The notes under the pieces are model-generated. The model was given only the letters and a program-made list of their open reading frames with translations, was not told where the DNA came from and did not search any database. 64,000 nt of DNA, taken from positions 4,190,170 to 4,254,169 of the forward strand of contig CM037830.1 of assembly GCA_021234535.1 (NCBI GenBank), read 5' to 3'. How positions within the stretch are numbered: position 1 is the first letter of the stretch; each line of letters begins with the position of its first letter. The stretch comes from Stichopus chloronotus (Eukaryota; Echinodermata; Holothuroidea; Aspidochirotida; Stichopodidae). The translations under genes were made by a program, and so were the position numbers. Below, piece by piece: positions 1 through 10,156 of the stretch.

Positions 1-1020
1 AACATAAATCGATTCAGCTTACATTATCTTCATCTTAAGCGTGAATATCAGGGGGTCCTATGCAAAAGAAGATGAGTGAAGCAAATTACCTGAGGTCACT
101 TGAAATACAATGCTTTTATGTCGGTAGACCATAGTCTTTTCCCGCATTTCAGACATATATGTTTGTATGACAATTAGCTATTGCGTTTACTCCATATTAA
201 GCGTTGTGCGTCATCCACAATTCTTCGCCTTTTCCTCTTGTATCTTTGCATATATTTCATGTTTATTACGATGCATTCTGCCATTGTGAGCACATGGCAT
301 ATATAATCAACTGCGAGGCTTTCCATTGAACGCGCTTTAGTACTCTAATGTGTAGAGTCCAGTTTCATAATCTTAGATTAGTACTGGTAGGCAACGTTTG
401 GGGTTGAATAAGCTACTAAAAACTAAACTGAGGATTAAATTTCAGACAGATCAAATTTAACTGCGCTGACGGTCAGGTAAATGATGACATACCGCATGTT
501 AAATAGCATATAGTGTACATACTGTATTGTAACACTACGTATTGTAATTCGTGTTTTTCTTGTGACATGAAGTATTAAATTAACATTATCAGTCATAAAT
601 TTATTAAAGGTTGGCAAATTGAGGTGAGACTAGTGAAAAACACAGAACAAAGGACAAAATAACAAAGAAACGAGTTTTAAACAATTCCAATCTCATTGGA
701 TTTTAAACGATTCCAATCACATGAATTCTGACACAGAATTCATCTATTAGTTATTTTCAGCATCTGCAAGCTATAGAATATCAAAGGCCTACACCGGGCT
801 ACCTGAGAGGGAACTCAGCTGCAAAATATGTCAATTTATGAGATTGTACCATATCTGTATTACGATACCCACTTGGTGGTATATGATTGATAAACCACGT
901 CTGATGATCGCCTCACATGCACCTTAGAGGGATACATAATGAAAGTCGGTTACGCAGACTACTAATGAGATCTGAGGATTATTCCAAGTTACTGGTATAT
1001 TTTACTGATTGTTAAACTTT
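1..1020. other. Unassigned DNA at left edge
   Basis: AT-rich sequence with only short ORFs of no recognisable family and no convincing pair of splice sites around a coding stretch. It may be 5' flank of the sulfotransferase gene to the right or intergenic DNA. I see no repeat with clear boundaries here. Confidence 0.5.
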
Positions 1021-1022
1021 GC

Positions 1023-1160
1023 ATATAAACACTGTCTTCTAGAATCAAAATTCGTCAGCATAGGCGAGAATTTTGTCTGTGGTATTTGAGGAAAACTGCA
1101 AAGGGCCCTACACTTTCATGTGTGTCGGAATTGACCTTCTATGGAACCTCACTGACGTTG
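1023..1160 (+). promoter_or_regulatory. Possible TATA box and untranslated first exon of the sulfotransferase gene
   Basis: A TATA-like motif (ATATAAA, about 1023-1029) is followed about 30 bases later by an initiator-like CGTCAGCA. About 100 bases further on is a strong 5' splice site, GTTG|GTAAGT, with the exon ending at 1160. A good acceptor (a T run, then AACAG, ending at 3865) lies just upstream of the first sulfotransferase ATG. Together these fit a non-coding first exon spliced over about 2.7 kb to the coding exon. The sites are seen; the pairing is inferred, and no transcript data are available. Confidence 0.3.
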
Positions 1161-3865
1161 GTAAGTCTTACTTTACTTTTATTTACTTGCGAAGTGATCG
1201 TCGCAGACACCTTGCCTCTCAATGTGAACACACTGTTGGTTTACACACGGCAACTACACTGTTGGTGCCTTTTCTGAAAGCATGTAGCTAAAGCTGTGTA
1301 TAGACTCAACCATTACATTGAATGCAGGCCTAGAGTATTATTTGTGATGGTGTACTGTGTAGCATGCCCCACTATGCTTGTGGTGAGAATGTATACTCTT
1401 TACATCTAATAACAACTTACTCTCTGTACGACAGATACTGACTTTCAAGCAACTATGATGACAATCAGTTTACATAGACTAGCAATACATAATCAATATT
1501 TTCTCATAAAATATTTCACCGAATATTAATTTAACATTTACCAGAACACTCTCAGTAGATTGACTATGGCATTAATTACGTGATTAAATACGGCGTGGTT
1601 GCAAAAGTGCAAAATATTGCTACCACCTGCCATTTTATTTGCATTTAAAAACCGAACTGAGAACAGGTTTGATACAACACGGTAGAATACAATGGCATCA
1701 CTCCTTGTACAGATGTCATAAGCGACTGCAGCGTTAGTCAACGCTTTGACCATGAAGACTTATCATCTGGTAGGTGTTGTTTTCAAAACAGTTTTGATTC
1801 CAAACACACGTATCTAACATTTTCGTTACGATTTATACCATCATTTATTAATCATGTAACTACTTATCGATTTATGTGTTCGTTTTTTTTTTTTGTTTTT
1901 TTTTTTAATTGTTGAAATTCGTTACGGTTTAACCCTTTTTCTAAATCACGTGGTCTTTTTGAAAAGCAATGTGTGAGGACCTAGACAAGAGGACGAGAAG
2001 AATATTTATCGACCTCTAGAAATATATGTAAGCAGTATTGTAATATAGAGAACTGTCAATGTACATGAAGCATTTTACCCTATCGTATTCAGTTACATTA
2101 CTATCAAAATTTGGGTTCGGTGTCTACTATTTTTGGTCTAAATTAATCTAATGTGGTCACCACAAGATCTTGTACACTGCATTACCCACGTGCTTAACCA
2201 CGTAAAAATTTTCCATTGGGGTTAGCTTTAAATTTCAAAGGAAATCTTACTTTAAAATTGTTATTTGATCATAGTAAAAGACATGGAGGTAAGATCGTTT
2301 ATGTTATTGTGTAGCTTAGTTATTATTATTCCTAAATGCAAAGACGGGTAACTCTCATTTACACTTCAACAACACAAATTTCTTTCCTGTTGGTGTTGTA
2401 TACAGTGTAATGACACAAATTGTAAGTTCCTCATTAAACAAAGGATCAGGTTATAATCCTTCAACAATTTCAGCTTATGCTACTTACATCAATCGATAAA
2501 AAGAAAAAGTTGCTAATAAACTGAACATATACTTGGAGATTACTTGTAGATACTTGAAATTATCTTAATTATATATTTGCACATATATCTATATGTGTAT
2601 ATATAACTATATGTGTATCTATAACTATATATGTGTATCTATGACAATATATTTGTTTATATAACTATATATGTGTAATTATATTTGTGTATTTACATCC
2701 ATTTAGACAATTTTAAGTTTGAACAATTTAAGTTTGTTTCTTTGTATTATACACATACTGAATCTTCAATTTCACTGACGTATGATATGGCTGTGTTACA
2801 GATGGTATTTTATGTAAATCTGATATAGTAGTATGCACTTATAGTATGTATCGTATTAGAAATGGACTCTTCCCCGATATTTTGCTGCTTACACAGTAAA
2901 TGTTACATCAGTACTTTTTTACTTTTGAAGAATATCCTGGTACAATTCTGTAGAGTTAACGTCTTTTTAACTGGAGTCACTTTCAGTGTAACGAACTAAG
3001 ACCACCAAATAAAAAACCTGCAGTTACAGCTGTGTTTCTCTAGATATAGTTACATCCACTCCAGTTTCCACTGTAATTTCTGCTGAGTGATTTGCAACAA
3101 CTGAGCTGTTTTCAAACCTCATCAAACGCATTGTTCAAATTTACTTCCACGTTTACAATTTGCACTCACCTCTTGTGATAACAGTGCAGTCTAAAAGCAG
3201 CGCAGGGCAGGGCAGCGCAAAACCTGCTATCATTTGTGGGATATACACTGACGCACAGAGTACTTATCAATGGTACTCTCACTGAATCGCGTAGGCTAGT
3301 TGCTTATTTACGTTACCTTGGTGAGTGTTCACCTGTTCCATCATCAATTTATTCAAGTGACATATTACACTTCTGCTTTCCAAATACTGACAGAAAAGTA
3401 TTAGTATTACCTTACTTTACTATGATGTGTAGACAAGCCGCAATTTAGTAGTTATTGTCGGCAATTGATACACAATTACCATAACAACTTCTACGTCTAC
3501 CTCATACGGTACGTAGCCAAGCTAGTACATGATGTATATATATATATTATGTTTCATATTTTGTAAGACCAAATAGATACATTTTCTTTAACATTTTTAT
3601 TGATGATATTTATGAATACGAGGAGACCTCTCATTCGGCGGTTCAAAGAAAAATGACAATACATTGTTCTTGATAACAAAACATGCAAATTAACTGTCAC
3701 GAGGAAAGCCAAGAGGCAATGCATGAACATATTGAAAATCACCAATGTGGTATTAAGGTAATCACGATGTGCACAAAACATGATGAAGCTATTGACTTTT
3801 TCAAAATGGATATTTCATCATCAATTGTTGCAGTTGACTGGATGCTTAAGTTTTTTTTTTAACAG
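1161..3865 (+). other. Presumed 5' intron or upstream flank, no gene seen
   Basis: No recognisable coding exon on either strand. It holds two poly-T/G tracts near 1887-1910 and a degenerate TATATGTGTATCTATAAC-type tandem repeat at about 2581-2692. The far end is a plausible intron acceptor (T tract plus AACAG at 3861-3865). If the untranslated first exon ending at 1160 is real, this is one 2.7-kb intron. Confidence 0.35.
2581..2692. repeat. Degenerate AT-rich tandem repeat (~20 bp unit)
   Basis: About five imperfect copies of a unit like ATAACTATATATGTGTATCT follow one another. Copies differ by substitutions and small indels. The array lies in non-coding DNA upstream of the sulfotransferase coding exons. 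Confidence 0.7.
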
Positions 3866-3891
3866 ACGGTTTATAATATACTATCTCTTGC

Positions 3892-5852
3892 ATGTCTCTT
3901 TTACTAAACAGGACTAATATGGTTCCAAAGGTCCCTGGACATTGTAGATGCCATTACAAGCCAAGAATCTGCAAAATGAATATCTGGAAAGTTTTGTTCA
4001 TATTCACCTCGGTGATTGGAATCGCTTACATCAATCATCAATGGATTCTACCAACTTATTGCCCGTCATTATTACAACTAATACACAAGTTAGTGAAGAT
4101 TTATTTATGTTAAGACATTCTTTAATATACTCATTTCTATTATATAAGACTATAATTAGTCCCAAAACTATTGAAAAATAATGTAAGATTTTTTGATTAT
4201 GGTTACTATGAGATTTACGATACAAGATTTGTTCCAGAAGAGATCTACTCATGTACTGGTTTCTGAATAAACACAGAAAAACGATCATTTTGTACCCCAT
4301 CTCCTAAACGCCACGCGGAGTTGAAGAACAAAACACGTGGGATTCTGTTCCTTTATAGGTTGAATTTTCAAGTTGACCAATAGGCCGTTGTTGTTTGGCC
4401 TGGCTAGAGTACGTATCGGTATCACAAAATATGTGAACAAAACTGGCCAGTATCATTTGTAATATTCATGCGAGTAAATATGTCATTTAGTGACATTAAT
4501 GAGACCAAAGCTTTTGTTGACAGTATACTTTGTTTGATTTACATTTTCATTGTTTAGTTTCGGATCTACAGCTAAACAAGTAATGCCATCTAACCTCAGA
4601 CGGCCAGGTAAACTCTTAGGTAATGACGTGGGGAGCAGACACGAAAAGCAGGGATCAGCCAACAATGATCACCGAGGAAATCATGGCGATGTTGCTGTGG
4701 ATACACATGTGCGTGGTTACCAATATGAGGGGGCGGCAGATGGTAACGGTTACGAGATCAAGGAAGTCGACATAAATGTACACGTGAAGACAAAGCAAGA
4801 GGAAGAAGCAGAGAGAGAAGCAAAGAGTCTAATCGATATAAATGAAATTCAGCCGCACGTCACTAGACCAGATCTAGTTCAGAACAGGATTGTCTTCTTG
4901 AAAACTCACCGGACAGGTAGCAGTACCGTAACATGTTTAATCAAACGTTATGGTCTTAAGCACGAGCTACTTTTCGCCCTTCCGAAAGAGCTCCGTGCCC
5001 AGAATTTCCTGCAGACGGTGAAATTCAGGAGGAACTTCGTTTATCAGGTACCCGGGAGTGGAGAACCAAAAATACGATATTTTAGCCAACAACGCCCGAT
5101 ACAACAAGAAGGAGATGGATTTTGTCGTTCCCAAGGCGACCTTCATCACAATCTTACGACAACCCGAAGAGCAATTTGAATCAGTGTTTGGTTTCTATAA
5201 TATAACGCATAAATTAAACTTGACCAAGTCACCACATCCAATAGCAGCCTTCATGGAACGGGCAGACTATTACTACGGCCAGCAAGATAAACCATACTCC
5301 AACTTCTTAAAAAACGGACAGTTATTCGACCTTGGATTAGATCGAAATAAGATGGTACTCAACGCTGACATTGTCGATAAGATCAAAACTCTAGAAGATG
5401 AGTTCGATTTGGTCATGATTCGCGAATACTTCGATGAATCTCTTCTTCTTCTCAGAAAGTTACTCGGGTGGAAGCTAGAGGACATTCTCTACATTTCGTC
5501 GAATATTAGAAGTGATATCAATCGGTACCAAATGGATCAACCACTGAGAGAAAAGATTGCCCAGTGGAACAGCGGTGACGTAGAATTGTACGACCATTTC
5601 AATAAAACCCTGTGGTGGAGAATTAAAGAATACGGTCCTACGTTTGAGAAAGACCTTGCTACGTTTCGCGCCAAAAATCAGGAGGTGTTTGAACGTTGTG
5701 TAGACACAAGCAAGAGTGACAACTCTGACATACGACAGAAAAAATTCGTAGCACGTGATTCAAGTAAACTTTGTCAAGATCTTCTTCGAAGTGACAAGGA
5801 TTTTGTTTTCACTATTCGTCAGAAACAAAAGGAAATGTTTAAAAGAAACTAA
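3892..5852 (+). CDS. Galactose-3-O-sulfotransferase-like Golgi enzyme, two coding exons, one apparent frameshift
   Basis: Predicted type II Golgi membrane sulfotransferase of the Gal3ST family, which moves sulfate from PAPS to the 3-OH of galactose on glycolipids or glycoproteins. Exon 1 (3892-4088) encodes a basic cytosolic tail and a signal-anchor helix (MNIWKVLFIFTSVIGIAYI), then splices AA|GTTAGT to an acceptor ending TGTTTAG at 4557. Exon 2 is 4558-5852, and both sides are phase 2. The 5'-PAPS loop FLKTHRTGSSTV (about residues 178-190) and the 3'-PAPS motif ILRQPEEQFES (about residue 260) are visible. The reading frame changes by one base between about 5030 and 5057. The simplest reading is one extra base in the CCCGGG run near 5051-5056, giving about 496 residues. 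This is either an assembly error or a recent pseudogene lesion, since the rest of the frame is intact to a clean stop. Human members are about 420-490 residues. Family call is firm; substrate is unknown. Confidence 0.85.
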
Positions 5853-8800
5853 GACGTGTGTTTTTGTGAATTTTGTGTAACTTATGTGTGTTCCATGCAT
5901 GAACATGAATAAGATGGTTATTCAGAGCGTGTTTCGAATGAATGTCATTTTCAAGTTTCAGGGCGTTTTTGCCACATTCTAGGGCTCCTGTATGGAAACC
6001 CTTATTCTACAGTTTCTCGGAAAAGGCTCAGTATGCTTTTGTCCGACATCCACTCTAAGAAACCCATGCGTACAACGAATACTTGTTGATCTTGTTCTGC
6101 GCAATGTCAGAAAGTAAACATTGTATTAAGTGTAATATGATTTATTGATCTGTTGTATTAGCATCAAATGTAAGAAGTTATTTTGATCGTCTTAAAGCTA
6201 TCACTGGAGGGGGTTCCGTGTAACATGAGCCTACACTATATACTACCATGATGTACTTTGTACAGGTTAGTTTGCCATCCGGCCTGCTAGCCGTGTTGTT
6301 TGAGATGGTCTGTATGGATAATGGCGGTCTCATATTTCTAGTCATCTAGTTATCTAAATCTTTTCAGTTTGATCTTTTGACTTCAGTTGACTATATTTTA
6401 ATTAAATGCAAGAATATATGATTTAATATCAGTTTAGGGATAGTTGTGGAAATATTCATATTGACAAAACGGTATAAAAATTCTACTTTTTTGTTTTCAT
6501 TTTGACCAAAAAAGTCTTCCAACAACCGTGTAATATCATCACTTCAATCTGATCTTTTATCAGATCTCTTGCAAATGGAAAATGTAAATACCGACTCTGC
6601 CCTTTAATTTTTTTTTTTGTGAGGTTAGGAGTTTCAAAAGTACGATCTCGACTTTTTTATTTTCATCGTCAAATGAATTTAATACACAGTTTTCAATTTG
6701 ACACGCAGCCTGCATTCGATACATGCAGTTTACAGAACAAAGTGATCTTCATTCAAGAAATTTGCCTCTCGTACATCTTTTATTCCCTGAAAACTGACAT
6801 AGGCTCAAAATTTCCAATGACTTAAGACTACGTCACAATACTTTATTCAAGACACTTGCCTCCCTTTGACTCAGAAATAGTCACGGAGATATAATCATGT
6901 TTTCAGACTTAAACTTTCAATTAAATTGACTCAAAATTCGTAGAGCAAAATATGATTCAAGCTCTGAACAAGTTGCGTTGTTCAAACTTTTCAAAAGGAA
7001 CAAATAGGCCAGGAGTGCCGAAATTGGGTGCGCCGTATATACCTGACATTCTATTCGTTCGAATGAAGTAGGTATAACGTTTCTGAGATTTAATATATAT
7101 GGAGATATGACAAATGTAACCTAAGCTGTAAAATTTGCAAAACTTTGACGTCTAGCAGGCGCGGATTCAGACATTTCGTAAAGGACGGGAGGGGGGGGGG
7201 GGTCCAGACCTGGGTGCGTTAGAATTGTCTGAATGCTATTCAAGTGGAGCGCCACTATATTTGGTAAGGAGCGTTTCGGAAGATCGCCGGAAATCGCCCT
7301 TCCCAGCTGACTATGTGAGTAATCTCCCAGAAATGGTGCTGTGAGCCTGTATTCGCATGTAGTTTCCCTGATGGAAAACTGTTCTCGTTATAATTAATTG
7401 AAGTTTTGTTCTTTTTTTAGCATTTTTCAATTAAATCTCCAACCAGTGGCGTCACAAGAGTTGTTTGAAGCCTGGTGGTGTGGGGGAGGGGGGGAGGGGG
7501 AGAGGATTCTGCGTCCATGCAGAGGCTTAACTGAAATTTCTAGGGGTGGCACATAAATGAGAAGGATCTCAACGAGAATTCGTGGCGGGTCATTTAAAAC
7601 AAAGTTTCAGTATTGGTGCGGAAATAAAGTACTCCTCTACCACAGTGGTTCATCCAGAATTATTGTCTAGAAGGAGGTGGATGAGAATTGCAGAAGAGTA
7701 TATACCGCCGCCATCAGTTCTGATGGTTGAATGTGGGTAACGCCATTATCATTCAGCGAGGGCGGGAGGCTCTAAAATAACCTAAGATAATTTATTTCAA
7801 TTATCTTAGAAAATAACCCAAGCTTGCATTACACTTTATCCATTCTTTGTGTTCTTATCTTTTTCATCTACAGTCTTTTTTCCTTTGTTCGAAGTATTCG
7901 AAAGTAATACACTGTTTTTCGTATAAGCCATAGAATGAGTTTCCAAAAATTTTTATTGAGCTACGGATCCAACTGCACGTTTCCAACAATAAAAAAAAAT
8001 ACAAATGTTCGCAGGTTGACATTGTCATGGCAAAACTGTTAAGATGAGTCTTGCCAGGACACTAGGCTATTTCACCGCTGCTTTTATTAAGTTTATGTCA
8101 AACTGTGATTTCCTTCCGTAAAGAAGTTTACACCGAGATGTAAATGCCCTGACTTATGCTACATATAATGCTGCCTGCGAAGTTTCACTTTTCTTCGATA
8201 CTGGTCACACTCTTAAAATAACTTTGTTAAGGCTGTTTTGACTACTTTATCTTAAGAGTGCAATCACCAATATTTCGGAAAATCTCTATCTTCTATATCT
8301 TGAAAGAGAAAAGTTGCAAGCAAAAAAAAAGAAAAGAAAAAGAAACGCAGAAAATTTCTAAATTACACTGTGCACAAACTTATACTGTTGCGTTCTATTG
8401 GACAGAACAGTTAGAAATTCGTATACAGTGTGATTATATACCTGTCTACCATCCGTATGTTAAGATAGTTGAAATACCATTATACCACCATATTCCCTTA
8501 AAAGCTTTGCTCTGGTCTCAAGTATCTGATAATCACAAAAATATAGGTTGATCGAGGTTTAATTTGCGGTATGGATTTTTTTAGTGATGGACCCATAACT
8601 TACATCGGATCGGACCTATGTTTAAACTATCGATAAAACATTGGATCGGCAAAATTTAGCAAATTTTAGCAAATTTAGCATTTTGTTGACTTTATCAGAC
8701 TCGTAGTGTATTGACAATACTCTCACAGCAAAATTATAGGCATTTGAATTCAGTTTAACCAGAGCTCTGAGAGCCCTGAGGGCTTCCTGGGCTTCCCCCA

Positions 8801-9100
8801 CCCTAATCCCAACGATCTTTTCTCTGGACCGCACCAGGCACCATTAGCAGGACTCCGTAGCGCCATGATGTACCACTGCTGCTAATGCAGCAATTAACAT
8901 GCTTCTTCATGAAAAATACGCCATATACTTTAAAAATGTCTGGTGACGCCCATGAGCTTGCAATAATAATGTGACAACAGTTTTCCGTCCAAGAAAATTC
9001 TGACAGCATGCAAGTTGCTCACTAGCTAAGTTACGTGCGCATGAGGAAAAGGCGACTCAGTGATTCACGGCTATCTGGCGGGTATTCCTATTCAAAATGT
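5853..9100. other. 3' flank of the sulfotransferase and intergenic DNA
   Basis: Begins with the presumed 3' UTR. No AATAAA is evident nearby; an ATTAAA at 6401-6406 is a weak candidate poly(A) signal. No coding exon is recognisable. The stretch contains G-rich, transposon-end-like sequences near 7150-7205 and 7445-7505. It also has a small hairpin at 7782-7809 (11-bp arms CTAAGATAATT, 6-base loop) and a segment at about 8597-8690 with ATCGGATCGG/GGATCGGCAAAA motifs that recur near 62.3 kb. Confidence 0.5.
7148..7505. repeat. G-rich sequences resembling DNA-transposon ends
   Basis: Two places, AGCAGGCGCGGATTCAGA followed by a long G run (about 7156-7202) and CCAGTGGCGTCACAAGAG followed by GGGGGAGGGGG (about 7443-7500), resemble terminal sequences of non-autonomous DNA transposons (CAGnGGCG..., then G-rich). 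A similar one occurs at 9300. No transposase or target-site duplication was identified, so element limits and class are unproven. Confidence 0.35.
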
Positions 9101-9106
9101 GCAATG

Positions 9107-9267
9107 ATCAAGTGGAACTTTAGTAATTTTAGCAAAGATAACGTGTTGAATCTATATAAGCAGTTGGTCAGGCCACATCTTGACTATGTGCAGGCGTGGA
9201 GTCCCTATTATGAAAAGGAAAAGTTTCTTTTAGAACAGGTTCAGAGGAGGGCCACTAGGCTTCAAGT
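9107..9267 (+). pseudogene. LINE reverse-transcriptase fragment
   Basis: Translates as ...DNVLNLYKQLVRPHLDYV, then QAWSPYYEKEK...LEQVQRRATRLQ. This is the conserved C-terminal region just after the reverse-transcriptase core of CR1/L2/Jockey-type non-LTR retrotransposons. About 50 codons survive in frame, and both flanks lack LINE coding. Just downstream the sequence runs into a separate GC-rich repeat. It is a dead fragment, not a host gene. Confidence 0.8.
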
Positions 9268-9299
9268 TAGTCCCGATGTAGGCTATGTCACTCCCTCAT

Positions 9300-9385
9300 C
9301 CAGTGGCGGCGCTACGGGGGGCATGAGGGGGCATTTGCCCCTCCAGATTGTTTCCTTACCCCCCAGTTGCCCCCCCCCCCAGTTG
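9300..9385. repeat. G/C-run repeat end (CAGTGGCGGCGC...)
   Basis: CAGTGGCGGCGCTACGGGGG is followed by GGGGGCATTTGCCCC and long C runs. This arrangement is common at ends of small non-autonomous DNA transposons in marine invertebrate genomes and resembles the two sites near 7.2 and 7.45 kb. The opposite end was not found. Confidence 0.4.
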
Positions 9386-9742
9386 CTCTCACCCTTCCCA
9401 ATCAGATCTTGTACTCATCCAAAATTAATTAACTATGTATTGGCATTGGACTGAATAAGAACAGCTTCCGGGGAACCATATGATTGATAAATGCCTAATT
9501 TATGTAACACAGGCTGCCAGTTTTCATATCATGCCCGCCGGTAGCCACTTCAACAGTAGGCCAGCCTGGTCAGACCAATTTTCTCTGAATGTTTACCGTC
9601 CAGCACAAGGGAAGGGCGGGTAGGTGGTTGTTTTCCTAAATATAGGAATGTCGTTGTTGAATTGAACTGTCAAAGAATATTGGTAAGTACTGCACATTTT
9701 TATAGAATAAAGTGACTGGAATGGAAATGTGTGTATAGCCTA

Positions 9743-9744
9743 TA

Positions 9745-9805
<61 letters not shown>

Positions 9806-9842
9806 GTGTGTGTGTGTGTGTGTGCGTGTGTGTGTGTGTGTG
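9743..9842. repeat. (GT)n microsatellite
   Basis: About 100 bases of nearly uninterrupted GT/TG with three CG interruptions. It produces a meaningless His/Thr-rich ORF on the minus strand. It lies in intergenic DNA between the sulfotransferase and COMMD7. Confidence 0.97.
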
Positions 9843-10156
9843 TACTTGGTGACACCGCGTAAATGTGAAATGGTACTCCCAAAGAAAAAAGTTGGGAATA
9901 AATAATATAAAAATAAATAATATACCTCTCTTGGGACTTAATTTTCCACTCAGAGATATGTTAAAACCTCAGAACTTCCGGGAGCTTCGGTACAGTATCT
10001 TAGGTATTTTACACTAGCAACTTTTGAGACCTTTAAAATGGCTACAAAATATAATCACGGGTGCACATAATAAAGAAATTTCCATCGAGGTTAAGTTGTT
10101 GGTACATGTTCAATCATATGACATCTGACAAATAATTTCAGGAGGAGGTGTCGAAA

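Noticed and set aside
5047..5062. Micro-intron (CAG|GTACCC...GGAG) to explain the Gal3ST frame change
   Set aside because: Far below any functional intron length. A single surplus base is simpler.
9700..9882. His/Thr-rich minus-strand ORF
   Set aside because: Pure translation of the GT microsatellite.
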